Below are positions 27,083 to 35,369 of a DNA stretch of 64,000 bases, piece by piece. How positions within the stretch are numbered: the stretch's first letter is position 1; every line of letters starts with the position of its first letter. Source of the stretch: Flexistipes sinusarabici DSM 4947 (lineage in GTDB: Bacteria; Chrysiogenota; Deferribacteres; Deferribacterales; Flexistipitaceae); NCBI RefSeq assembly GCF_000218625.1, contig NC_015672.1, positions 1,835,451 to 1,899,450 on the forward strand, read 5' to 3'. The notes beneath the pieces are model-generated. The model saw only the letters and a program-made list of their open reading frames with translations. It was not told where the DNA came from and searched no databases. The translations under genes were made by a program, and so were the position numbers.

Positions 27083-27445
27083 ATGGAAAAACCACATAAA
27101 AAATTGAAGGCATGGCAAAAATCTGTGGAATTTTCTGTAAAAATTTATGAAATTACAGAAAATTTCCCAAAAAGTGAGCTATATGGGCTCACAAACCAGC
27201 TAAGACGGGCAGCCATTTCTGTCCCCTCTAATATTGCTGAAGGCGCTGCCAGAAATTCCATTAAAGAAAAAGCACAATTTTATAATATAGCCCGCGGATC
27301 GATCAGCGAAATTGATACACAAATAGAAATAGCATCACGATTAGGATTTATAGATGAGAGTGATAAACATATTATGATAAGTAACTTAACAGAAATTGAC
27401 AAATTACTTTACGGATTATGGAAAAAAATATGCGAAAAAAGTTGA
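27083..27445 (+). CDS. Four-helix-bundle (S23/bIVP) protein
   Basis: 120 residues (KKLKAWQKSVEFSVKIYEI, then RRAAISVPSNIAEGAARNSIKEKAQFYNIARGSISEIDTQ). It belongs to the four-helix-bundle family first seen in 23S rRNA intervening sequences; the Avd accessory protein of diversity-generating retroelements has a related fold. It is similar but not identical to the bundle domain of the fusion protein at 25338. Its last 28 bases overlap the next prepilin frame. No reverse transcriptase or variable repeat is seen in the window, so a retroelement role is not supported. Function unknown; the flanking arrays suggest it belongs to a mobile unit. Confidence 0.85.
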   Translation: MEKPHKKLKAWQKSVEFSVKIYEITENFPKSELYGLTNQLRRAAISVPSNIAEGAARNSIKEKAQFYNIARGSISEIDTQIEIASRLGFIDESDKHIMISNLTEIDKLLYGLWKKICEKS

Positions 27446-28302
27446 AAGAAACGTCATCTACCCCACGACCTCACCATTCCCCTATCTCCCCATCTCACGT
27501 CCTCACTCCCTCACCATCTCACCATCTCACCACTTCACGCGCTACGCACGGTTTCACTCTCATTGAACTGATAATAGCCATAGTTTTACTGGGCATTGTG
27601 GCAGGAGTTGGAGTAAATCTAATTATGCCGATATTTACCGGCTACGTTGACACACGGACAAAAGAATACCTGTTTAATGAAGTAAAATATGGTGTCCAAA
27701 GAATGGACAGAGAGCTGAGGATGGCTGTTCCAAATTCTGTAAAAGTTATCGACAGCGGCGATGGAATACGATTTATGAAACTTTACAGCGGAAATTATTA
27801 TGAAAAACCCAAAGGAAAAACTAAAAATTACCTAAACATTTTTGACAACTGCTCAAATATACTAAAAATTTTTAACCCTGCCACCAACACTACAAACGAT
27901 AATCTGACCGTTTATGTTACTAAACCTGACAAAATATACAATACACCGAAATATTGGTATAATGCTTCCAAATGTTACAATAAAGACAACATTACAATAA
28001 GTAATGATTTGAAAGCCCAATCTCCTTACAGCAGGTTCTACGTTATTGATGCACCGATGACTTTTTTTAAAGAAAGTACTGATATTTTTTTGAGTCGTGA
28101 TTATGACTGGACAACTTACGACGGAACCGAAAACAGCGTAGACCATTACAAACTCATGTCATATGTTAATGATATTGACTTCAATTATGAGCCGGGTATC
28201 CCGCAGAAAAGAAACGGAGTGGTGACAATTTCAATTACGATGAAAAAAGGAACCACAACACTCAATTATAAACATCAGATTCATATAAGGAATGTCCCAT
28301 GA
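27418..28302 (+). CDS. MshO/PilW-like minor prepilin with repeat-encoded leader
   Basis: 294 residues. The leader is 45 residues, far longer than usual, and residues about 12-43 (Ser/Pro/His/Thr-rich, e.g. HSPISPSH, PSPSHHLTTS) are encoded by the 8-bp array. The mature part starts after Gly45: FTLIELIIAIVLLGIVAGVG. The body has a PilW/MshO-like pattern (NEVKYGVQRMDRELRMAVPNSV) and ends in a beta-rich domain. The start (27418, or 27430) lies inside the four-helix-bundle ORF without its own ribosome-binding site, implying translational coupling. Function in pilus assembly or tip is inferred from family and context. Confidence 0.78.
   Translation: MEKNMRKKLKETSSTPRPHHSPISPSHVLTPSPSHHLTTSRATHGFTLIELIIAIVLLGIVAGVGVNLIMPIFTGYVDTRTKEYLFNEVKYGVQRMDRELRMAVPNSVKVIDSGDGIRFMKLYSGNYYEKPKGKTKNYLNIFDNCSNILKIFNPATNTTNDNLTVYVTKPDKIYNTPKYWYNASKCYNKDNITISNDLKAQSPYSRFYVIDAPMTFFKESTDIFLSRDYDWTTYDGTENSVDHYKLMSYVNDIDFNYEPGIPQKRNGVVTISITMKKGTTTLNYKHQIHIRNVP
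27455..27550. repeat. Right octamer array of element 2 (coding)
   Basis: Pyrimidine-rich 8-mers in phase: CTCACCAT, TCCCCTAT, CTCCCCAT, CTCACGTC, CTCACTCC, CTCACCAT (twice), CTCACCAC, TTCACGCG, CTACGCAC. They are the reverse complement in style of the arrays at 26936-27080. The array ends exactly where the GFTLIEL codons begin. Although 8 is not a multiple of 3, this frame is free of stops. Confidence 0.8.
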
Positions 28303-28685
28303 TTAATAACAATAAAGGCTTTTCACTCCTTTTGGCAGTTTTTCTCCTTGTGGTATTCGGATTCATCGGAGTATCTATTATCACTATGTTATCGAATCAA
28401 TCAGTGAACTCCTCTGAGGAACTCATTTCCGCACAGGCATTTCATCTTGCTGAAAGCGGTGTTGAATGGGGAATCAGAGAATCAATCGACAACGGGTCAT
28501 GTAATAACATCTCCGGAGAATTAAGAATTAAAAACCAAAGCGGATATGCGACAGTAAATGTCAGAAAAATTTCTGACAATATATCCAGCCAGCCGCCGGC
28601 AAACTATTCAGAACTTTGCGAAGTAACATCCACAGGCCAGATTAACGGCATCAAAAGAAAACTCAAAGTCAAATTTAAACGATAA
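28299..28685 (+). CDS. MshP/PilX-like minor prepilin
   Basis: 128 residues starting MINNNKG-FSLLLAVFLLVVFGFIGVS. The Glu5 of typical prepilins is replaced (FSLLL), as is common in PilX/MshP/GspK-like members. AFHLAESGVEWGIRE is the characteristic PilX N-terminal segment. ATGA overlap with the preceding gene shows coupling. It is the last gene of the minor pilin block; repeat words and an IS follow at once, so a longer operon may have been cut here. Confidence 0.78.
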   Translation: MINNNKGFSLLLAVFLLVVFGFIGVSIITMLSNQSVNSSEELISAQAFHLAESGVEWGIRESIDNGSCNNISGELRIKNQSGYATVNVRKISDNISSQPPANYSELCEVTSTGQINGIKRKLKVKFKR

Positions 28686-28736
28686 CCTCACTGCTTCACT
28701 ATCTCACGTATTACGGCTCTTCCCTACCTCACTATG

Positions 28737-30284
28737 TAGTTAACCCTGAAAAAGGTATATTTTCTTAAAATTTGCCAATATTTTTGTTTATTAAATGTAA
28801 ACTATACATATATTTTGGCATACTTTTTATCCAGAAACACTTCGTTTGCAAAATTTGCTAATTTTTTTGCAATATTATCCATAAATTTTTTGAGAAAAAA
28901 TAAAAGAAAGGCCAGTATCAGCCTTAAATTATGTCCACTTGCTGCCAAAATCGCATTAGCTTTATCTCCCTCTTTGCCTTTCAGATAATTTCTGTCCATC
29001 CGGTTATCTCGCTTAGTATGACCTATCGTCGCCTCAACACAACTTCGTCTTTTCAATAACCTCTTAAAATTAACTTTGAATTTCTTCATACTGCGTGGAA
29101 CTACATGGACTTTTGCATCCCCTCTATAATTGTGCTTCCTGTAACCCAAATCTACCAATATCGTATCTATTGTACCGTTACTACCCAAAAGGGTTTTTGC
29201 TTCACATAAATTCTCTTCTAATGTATGACCGTCATAAGGATTGCCGTGAAATGATTTGCAACTCAGTATAAAATTCTTCTTCAATGTACCAACAAAACCT
29301 ACTTTGTTACCAAACTCATACCTCTTATGGCTCTTGCCCTTGCTAATGCACTCAACCTCTGGACTGTGAAGACTGTAAAGTTTGTTCTTGCTCTTTTTAC
29401 TCCGATTCCACAAACTCTCGTAAAATAACTTTAGCTGTTGAAACTCATCCGAATTCCTCAATTCCTCAGGTAAAACCCTTTCTATAGAACGATATAATTT
29501 GCCCATCTTTGTCTTCATCTTTTTTACTGCCTTACCCGCTCTCTTGTACTGTTTCGCATGAACATAGCCACTATATTTCATCAATAGCTTCTTGCCGGAA
29601 TATTCATGTGTCTCCTTTAACCTTATCTCATGCTTCTTTGAAAATTTCACAAGATATTTGATCATTGTATAAAAAAGTTTTATGTCCGTTGGAAACGTTA
29701 TGTTCTTTTCCTGCACCGTCGTATCTGCAGCTACTTTCTTTACGTCATTCTTATTAAGATAACCACTACGAAAAGCAGTGTTAATTGTCTCCTCTAAAAA
29801 CTTCAACAAATCTTCTTCTTTTAAACGATTCCGAAATCTTGTCATGCTGGTTGGATTTATCGGCACCTTTGTCTGGAATACCTTTTCTCCAGTGAAGTAC
29901 TGCCAGTAAGGGTTTTCTTTCCAGCCATGCACCACGTCTTCATCACTCAAATTGTACGTGTATTTCAAATAATGAAACCCAACCATCATACGCATTGGAA
30001 TTCCTGGGCGACCATCGTTACGGTGATAAAGACTGCCAAATTCTTTCTCAAAATATTCCCAGTCTATTTTATCTGCTAATTGTATTAATGGATGTTTCAT
30101 ATCTAGAATGTTAACAAGCAGTGGTTCTAAAAGCTCTTGTGTCGTCGAATCTTGCTTCTTAGGACGCATATAATCCCCCGGGTTTTTTGCTTATTCCTTT
30201 ACTTTTCTGTGGGATTACTTTAGCATATTTCCTTGGTTAACTCAAGTATTATCAAATAGTTATCTAGTTTCTCAGGGCTAACTA
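28737..30284 (-). mobile_element. IS5-superfamily element (1548 bp), left copy
   Basis: Terminal inverted repeats TAGTTAACCCTGA (28737) and, inverted, TAGTTAGCCCTGA (to 30284) enclose one transposase gene. A second copy of the same length lies at 30762-32309 in the opposite direction. TA at both outer edges may be either part of the repeat or a 2-bp target duplication. The right border cuts the aat reading frame. Confidence 0.88.
28802..30169 (-). CDS. IS5-superfamily DDE transposase, left copy
   Basis: 455 residues. The N-terminal DUF772-like region (HPLIQLADKIDWEYFEKEFG, GRPGIPMRMMVGFHYLKYTYNLSDEDVV) is followed by AADTTVQEKNI (first Asp), a long Lys-rich insertion, VDLGYRKHNY (second Asp) and RRSCVEATIGHTKRDNRM (Glu). 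It differs from the right copy by two residues. A GGGGG-containing ribosome-binding region precedes the ATG. Apparently intact. Confidence 0.92.
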   Translation of the reverse strand: MRPKKQDSTTQELLEPLLVNILDMKHPLIQLADKIDWEYFEKEFGSLYHRNDGRPGIPMRMMVGFHYLKYTYNLSDEDVVHGWKENPYWQYFTGEKVFQTKVPINPTSMTRFRNRLKEEDLLKFLEETINTAFRSGYLNKNDVKKVAADTTVQEKNITFPTDIKLFYTMIKYLVKFSKKHEIRLKETHEYSGKKLLMKYSGYVHAKQYKRAGKAVKKMKTKMGKLYRSIERVLPEELRNSDEFQQLKLFYESLWNRSKKSKNKLYSLHSPEVECISKGKSHKRYEFGNKVGFVGTLKKNFILSCKSFHGNPYDGHTLEENLCEAKTLLGSNGTIDTILVDLGYRKHNYRGDAKVHVVPRSMKKFKVNFKRLLKRRSCVEATIGHTKRDNRMDRNYLKGKEGDKANAILAASGHNLRLILAFLLFFLKKFMDNIAKKLANFANEVFLDKKYAKIYV

Positions 30285-30576
30285 TATTAAGCTGCATAAA
30301 CTCGGATATGCCTATTCGATAGAAGTCTGGCAAAACAAAGACATTGTCGGCGGACTTTACGGACTTCAGATTGGTAATTACGTCTGCGGTGAATCGATGT
30401 TTCATGAAGCGGATAACGCTTCCGATGCCGCGCTTATAAAACTCCTGCAAACAGCTCATGAAAAAAATATAGGGTTCATTGACTGTCAGGTAACAAGCGA
30501 TCACATTTTCCGTTACGGTGCTGCTCAAGTCACCCGGGAATTTTTCCTCAATCTTCTATACCGGGAGCTTGCGTAA
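30285..30576 (+). pseudogene. aat: Leucyl/phenylalanyl-tRNA-protein transferase, C-terminal fragment
   Basis: The plus strand, in the frame ending at TAA 30574-30576, encodes LHKLGYAYSIEVWQ, IVGGLYGLQIG, VCGESMF and GFIDCQVTSDHIFRYGA, an unmistakable Aat C-terminal half. About 96 residues remain. The N-terminal half was removed by the IS copy at 28737-30284 and is not present on the other side of that IS. The N-end-rule transferase is therefore inactive at this locus unless another copy exists elsewhere in the genome. Confidence 0.9.
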
Positions 30577-30761
30577 ATACTCCGATAGTTCAACGTTCAA
30601 AGTTAGTGGATGTGAAAGTGAGAGTGAGAGAGGGAAATGGTGACCCACACTTCGTAAGTGTGATCTTTAAATACGAGATTGCTTCGTTGTCCTCGCAATG
30701 ACCAAATAAAAAACCGTCATTACGAGGGACAAAGTCCCGAAGTAATCTCATGTCTTTTACT
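30577..30761. repeat. Dispersed repeat and palindromic modules after aat
   Basis: It contains TTCAACGTTCAAAGTTAGTGG (split here as TTCAACGTTC and AAAGTTAGTGG), a short purine 8-bp array (GTGAGAGTGAGAGAGG), and two facing palindromic modules (GAGATTGCTTCG ... CGCAATGAC; GTCATTACGAGGG ... AGTAATCTC). No gene is seen. Confidence 0.55.
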
Positions 30762-32309
30762 TAGTTAGCCCTGAGAAACTAGATAACTATTTGATAATAC
30801 TTGAGTTAACCAAGGAAATATGCTAAAGTAATCCCACAGAAAAGTAAAGGAATAAGCAAAAAACCCGGGGGATTATATGCGTCCTAAGAAGCAAGATTCG
30901 ACGACACAAGAGCTTTTAGAACCACTGCTTGTTAACATTATAGATATGAAACATCCATTAATACAATTAGCAGATAAAATAGACTGGGAATATTTTGAGA
31001 AAGAATTTGGCAGTCTTTATCACCGTAACGATGGTCGCCCAGGAATTCCAATACGTATGATGGTTGGGTTTCATTATTTGAAATACACGTACAATTTGAG
31101 TGATGAAGACGTGGTGCATGGCTGGAAAGAAAACCCTTACTGGCAGTACTTCACTGGAGAAAAGGTATTCCAGACAAAGGTGCCGATAAATCCAACCAGC
31201 ATGACAAGATTTCGGAATCGTTTAAAAGAAGAAGATTTGTTGAAGTTTTTAGAGGAGACAATTAACACTGCTTTTCGTAGTGGTTATCTTAATAAGAATG
31301 ACGTAAAGAAAGTAGCTGCAGATACGACGGTGCAGGAAAAGAACATAACGTTTCCAACGGACATAAAACTTTTTTATACAATGATCAAATATCTTGTGAA
31401 ATTTTCAAAGAAGCATGAGATAAGGTTAAAGGAGACACATGAATATTCCGGCAAGAAGCTATTGATGAAATATAGTGGCTATGTTCATGCGAAACAGTAC
31501 AAGAGAGCGGGTAAGGCAGTAAAAAAGATGAAGACAAAGATGGGCAAATTATATCGTTCTATAGAAAGGGTTTTACCTGAGGAATTGAGGAATTCGGATG
31601 AGTTTCAACAGCTAAAGTTATTTTACGAGAGTTTGTGGAATCGGAGTAAAAAGAGCAAGAACAAACTTTACAGTCTTCACAGTCCAGAGGTTGAGTGCAT
31701 TAGCAAGGGCAAGAGCCATAAGAGGTATGAGTTTGGTAACAAAGTAGGTTTTGTTGGTACATTGAAGAAGAATTTTATACTGAGTTGCAAATCATTTCAC
31801 GGCAATCCTTATGACGGTCATACATTAGAAGAGAATTTATGTGAAGCAAAAACCCTTTTGGGTAGTAACGGTACAATAGATACGATATTGGTAGATTTGG
31901 GTTACAGGAAGCACAATTATAGAGGGGATGCAAAAGTCCATGTAGTTCCACGCAGTATGAAGAAATTCAAAGTTAATTTTAAGAGGTTATTGAAAAGACG
32001 AAGTTGTGTTGAGGCGACGATAGGTCATACTAAGCGAGATAACCGGATGGACAGAAATTATCTGAAAGGCAAAGAGGGAGATAAAGCTAATGCGATTTTG
32101 GCAGCAAGTGGACATAATTTAAGGCTGATACTGGCCTTTCTTTTATTTTTTCTCAAAAAATTTATGGATAATATTGCAAAAAAATTAGCAAATTTTGCAA
32201 ACGAAGTGTTTCTGGATAAAAAGTATGCCAAAATATATGTATAGTTTACATTTAATAAACAAAAATATTGGCAAATTTTAAGAAAATATACCTTTTTCAG
32301 GGTTAACTA
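30762..32309 (+). mobile_element. IS5-superfamily element (1548 bp), right copy
   Basis: Same length and ends as the copy at 28737-30284 but inverted. Together they form a pair of 1.5-kb inverted arms around a 477-bp spacer holding the aat fragment. The arms are nearly identical, which suggests recent duplication. Such a pair can invert the spacer by homologous recombination or act as a composite unit. Confidence 0.88.
30877..32244 (+). CDS. IS5-superfamily DDE transposase, right copy
   Basis: 455 residues, differing from the left copy only at Ile22 (Leu there) and Ile of GRPGIPIRM (Met there). DDE residues and length are intact. It would be transcribed away from the aat fragment. Confidence 0.92.
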   Translation: MRPKKQDSTTQELLEPLLVNIIDMKHPLIQLADKIDWEYFEKEFGSLYHRNDGRPGIPIRMMVGFHYLKYTYNLSDEDVVHGWKENPYWQYFTGEKVFQTKVPINPTSMTRFRNRLKEEDLLKFLEETINTAFRSGYLNKNDVKKVAADTTVQEKNITFPTDIKLFYTMIKYLVKFSKKHEIRLKETHEYSGKKLLMKYSGYVHAKQYKRAGKAVKKMKTKMGKLYRSIERVLPEELRNSDEFQQLKLFYESLWNRSKKSKNKLYSLHSPEVECISKGKSHKRYEFGNKVGFVGTLKKNFILSCKSFHGNPYDGHTLEENLCEAKTLLGSNGTIDTILVDLGYRKHNYRGDAKVHVVPRSMKKFKVNFKRLLKRRSCVEATIGHTKRDNRMDRNYLKGKEGDKANAILAASGHNLRLILAFLLFFLKKFMDNIAKKLANFANEVFLDKKYAKIYV

Positions 32310-32580
32310 CATAGCAATCTCATAAAACAAATCTTTCAGGATTAATACCAAGTTGCAGTCAAGAAAGTAATAAAACCCAAAAAACATAGTCATCTTTTGG
32401 AAGTGGCATATTAGCCCAAATTTGCCAACACGATGTTCTAAAATAATTATTTTATTGATTTTGGTTAATCATTATTAAACACAACCTCCGTAAAATACTG
32501 ATAGTTCGTTCACGGGTTAAGTAAATATGTAAGGAAGAGGCTAGCTATACGATTGTAGTGACCTAAGATAATATTTAGTA
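32310..32580. other. Gap with repeat fragment before an IS1634-like fragment
   Basis: 32341-32410 carries a dispersed repeat fragment (ACCAAGTTGCAGTCAAGAAA, then TTTTGGAAGTGGCATATTAGCCC) related to 62010-62185. The remainder, to about 32580, is probably the outer end of the IS1634-like element, including GTAGTGACCTAAG. No gene. Confidence 0.45.
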
Positions 32581-32608
32581 TTGACACCGCCTCTACTTCT
32601 GCTATAAT
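32581..32608 (+). promoter_or_regulatory. Consensus promoter of the IS1634-like transposase
   Basis: A perfect TTGACA (32581-32586) and perfect TATAAT (32603-32608) with a 16-bp spacer. The expected start falls at or within a base or two of the ATG at 32615, and no ribosome-binding site is present, so the mRNA would be leaderless. Confidence 0.7.
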
Positions 32609-32614
32609 GCGTCC

Positions 32615-33106
32615 ATGTTTATAAGATCATACATAACCAATAATAAAAAGACCGGAAAAAAGTATACTGCCTATAAGCTGGTGGAATCATACCGTACTCC
32701 CAAGGGTCCCAGACAACGTATTATTATGGACATGGGAGATCTGTCTCATATTCCTCCCATGCAGTTAAAAGAACTTGCAAACCGTATAGAGCAATTGCTT
32801 GACGGTTATGAGGAACCTGTATTCAAGCCTGATGAGGAGACGGAAGAGCTTGCCCATACTTATGCAAAGAAAGCAAAATTGAATATGATCACAGCGTCTT
32901 CAAAGCAACCTGAATCAAAGGAGAATTCTTATGAGCCGGAATACGAGCAAGTGGATGTATCCAGTATAGAAGTATCAGAGCCCCGGAGCATAGGCGGAGA
33001 GTATATATGCAATGAATCATTTAAAGAGCTTGGTATAGGAGATATGCTGAAATCTCTTGGTTTCACGGAATCCAAGATAGATATATCCAGTGTTTTTTGC
33101 AAGTAG
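32615..33106 (+). pseudogene. IS1634-like (IS4 superfamily) transposase, N-terminal fragment
   Basis: About 159 native residues: FIRSYITNNKKTGKKYTAYKL, VESYRTPKGPRQRII and SIGGEYICNESFKELGIGDML resemble the N-terminus of IS1634-type transposases (often about 550 residues). The frame is cut at 33091 by the IS21 end; the last few codons belong to IS21. The catalytic DDE domain is absent, so this is a relic. Confidence 0.75.
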
Positions 33107-33222
33107 AAATTCCCTATTTTTGCAAAAATTTTTTCCCTACTGTCAACACCGAAATAGAATTCCCCGAAATCACCGGCTGAAAATTCCCCAGTGCATTTAA
33201 ATTTTTTTAAAATGACACATTG

Positions 33223-34036
33223 TCATTTGGTGATACCCTCTGTCAGAGAATCGTTTTTTCTGTTCTCATCTGAGTTAGTCTGTCTTTCAAAGAATCCAGC
33301 CTTTTTCTTTTCTTTAATACGATAACTCTCTCCCTTGATGTTTATAGTGTTGGAGTGGTGCAGCAAACGATCAAGAATTGCAGTTGCAAGTACCGTATCA
33401 CCGAATATTTCTCCCCAAGCACCATACGACTTGTTGGAGGTCAGAATAACAGCTCCTTTTTCATATCTTTCCGATATTATCTGAAAGAAAAAAATGTGCG
33501 GCTTCATCCTCCATGCGCCGATATCCAATTTCGTCAATCACCAAGACATCAGGCTTCGTATATTTCTTCATTTTTCGCTTTATTGTGTTATTATAATAAG
33601 CAGCCTGAAGGGTTTCCACGAGCTCATGGGCTGTAGTGAAATATACAGAATAACGCTTTGCAATTGCCTCAAGCGCCAACGCAACAGCAAGGTGGGTCTT
33701 ACCAACGCCAGGAGGTCCCATAAATATTAAATTTTCCCGATGTTCAATAAATTGTAGTGTTGCCAAATCGTTGATACGCCTTTTGTCAATAGATGGCTGG
33801 AAATCAAAGTCAAACTGATCCAGTGTCTTGTAAAAGGGGAGGTTTGATAACCGCTTCTTCATCTTTATAAACCTCGAATGCTTTGCTGCCAGCTCATCCT
33901 GTAAAAGCTTGTCTAAAAATTCCAAATATGATATGTCTTCTTTAGAAGCCGCTTCCGAATGATTGTGGAGAATCTCGGGGATTTGAGTAAGCCCCAGCTG
34001 ATGGAAGGCTTCATTGAGTCGTTCGTGAATAATCAT
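33223..34036 (-). pseudogene. istB: istB, IS21 ATPase helper, frameshifted
   Basis: The first frame (34036 down to about 33490) has LIFMGPPGVGKTHLAVALA (Walker A), DVLVIDEIGYRRMEDEAAHFF (Walker B), then breaks. The second frame continues FFQIISERYEKGAVILTSNKS, YGAWGEIFGDTVLATAILDRLLHHS and the usual C-terminus. The shift is at a run of seven T on the minus strand, where six would restore AAHFFFQII. One extra base explains it: a true mutation, a slippage-dependent product or a sequencing error. IstA and IstB overlap by 4 bp. Confidence 0.85.
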
Positions 34037-35277
34037 TGGTTTACCTCCAAAGCGAATTGCTCATATACTGAAAGGTCTCTTTGAGTCACTTCGGGGGCTG
34101 AATGTTCATCCAGGCGTGGTAAAGGTTGGCTGACCTTGTTTTTGCCTGAACTGAAAATGCCCCTGAAGTGCTCTTTTTCCCTTTTTACCTGATATTTTAC
34201 AGTTGCTTTTTTATGCTCTGCAATTTTTTCATTCCCGCTGTATATACAGATTAACCCTTTTTTGTCATCCTGTACGTGAACTATGCTGCCCACATATTGA
34301 AAAGGTACTGAGTACATACTTGCACAATAAGATACTAAACAGTCGTTAGTCACTTTTCTTGGATAATAATCCACCAGCTCAAATGGTATTTGGTTGAAAG
34401 GTCTCAGTTTTTCTTTTTCTGTGTACCACCGCTCTATAGGTCTTTCTTTGGTTGTATTATGTATGCGAGCGTTAGCATGTGTATTTACCCAATCCAAAGC
34501 TTTAGCATTTAAATCGTCAAGATCATTGAATGTCCGAACTCTTTGCCAAAAGTTTTTCTTTACATAACCGATCCCATTTTCTACCTTGCCTTTTGTTCTG
34601 GGGCGATAAAACCTACAGCGTTTTAGTGTAAATCCGTGGTGTTCGGCGAAACGGGCAAAACGCTTATTCCAAATAACTCCGCCTTTCTCATCCACATCGC
34701 TGACTACTGTCTTCATGTTATCATACAGACAAGTTTCCACCACTCCCTCGAAAAAATTAAACGCCCTTGTATGACAGCCTATCAACGTATCAAGTTTTTC
34801 ATCTTCCATAAATTCCACATAAATCATACGGCTGTAGGAAAGAAGCATTACAAATATATGCAACTTCTTACTGGTGCCATTCCAGTTTACTGTCACTTCT
34901 CCCCAGTCCACCTGAGCCTGCCTGCCAGCGGGTGTTTCAAAGCGAACTGTAGCTTTCTCACGAAGTTGGGGGCGGAGTGGCTGCATAAAATCCCTAAGAA
35001 TCGTCATCTTACCTGTGTAGCCCATATCTCTTATTTCATCGTAAAGCACTACACTGTTAAAACAGCCTTCTTCCTCCATTCGGTGGATTATGTAATCTTT
35101 GAACGGATCAAGCTTGCCCGCTTTGATTACTTGTCGGCTATAACCTTCCGGAACTCCTTCTCTTAGCCATTTGCGGACTGTCTTACGGTCTCTGTTTAAA
35201 TGTTCAGAGATAGCCGTAATTGTCATTCCTTTCTCTTTCATTTCTTTGATCATAAAATACTCTCCGTTTTTTACCAT
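34033..35277 (-). CDS. istA: istA, IS21 transposase
   Basis: 414 residues. An N-terminal helix-turn-helix (KEKGMTITAISEHLNRDRKTVRKWL, about 12-37) is followed by the DDE integrase core: RQAQVDWGEVTV (first Asp, about 125), CLYDNMKTVV (second Asp, about 185) and FYRPRTKGKVENGIGYVK (Glu, about 230), then a beta-barrel domain. It works with IstB on linked IS21 ends. It appears intact. Confidence 0.93.
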   Translation of the reverse strand: MVKNGEYFMIKEMKEKGMTITAISEHLNRDRKTVRKWLREGVPEGYSRQVIKAGKLDPFKDYIIHRMEEEGCFNSVVLYDEIRDMGYTGKMTILRDFMQPLRPQLREKATVRFETPAGRQAQVDWGEVTVNWNGTSKKLHIFVMLLSYSRMIYVEFMEDEKLDTLIGCHTRAFNFFEGVVETCLYDNMKTVVSDVDEKGGVIWNKRFARFAEHHGFTLKRCRFYRPRTKGKVENGIGYVKKNFWQRVRTFNDLDDLNAKALDWVNTHANARIHNTTKERPIERWYTEKEKLRPFNQIPFELVDYYPRKVTNDCLVSYCASMYSVPFQYVGSIVHVQDDKKGLICIYSGNEKIAEHKKATVKYQVKREKEHFRGIFSSGKNKVSQPLPRLDEHSAPEVTQRDLSVYEQFALEVNQ

Positions 35278-35369
35278 TTTCTCTCCCTTATATTTTTGAG
35301 GAAGAGATTTTCAGTTTAGTGGGGAATTTTCAACCGTTTATTTTGGGGAGTTTAGCACCATTTATGACA

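Larger units (their letters stand above)
33091..35369 (-). mobile_element. IS21-family element (about 2.28 kb)
   Basis: Ends start with TGT on both sides (TGTTTTTTGCAAG at 33091; inverted TGTCATAAATGG to 35369). Subterminal repeats are typical: GGCTGAAAATTCCCCA (about 33176) and, inverted, GGTTGAAAATTCCCCA. It holds istA and a frameshifted istB. The left flank is an IS1634-like gene and the right flank an IS110-like gene, and the flanking bases (ATATCCAG; TACCTCTA) do not match. This is not a simple insertion but the product of recombination or deletion between two IS21 copies. Confidence 0.82.

Noticed and set aside
25338-27445. Diversity-generating retroelement because of the Avd-like four-helix bundle
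   Set aside because: No reverse transcriptase, template repeat or variable repeat is seen; the bundle belongs to the wider S23/bIVP family.
30220-30528. Minus-strand frame over the aat fragment
   Set aside because: The plus strand encodes a clear Aat C-terminus; the minus frame is a shadow.
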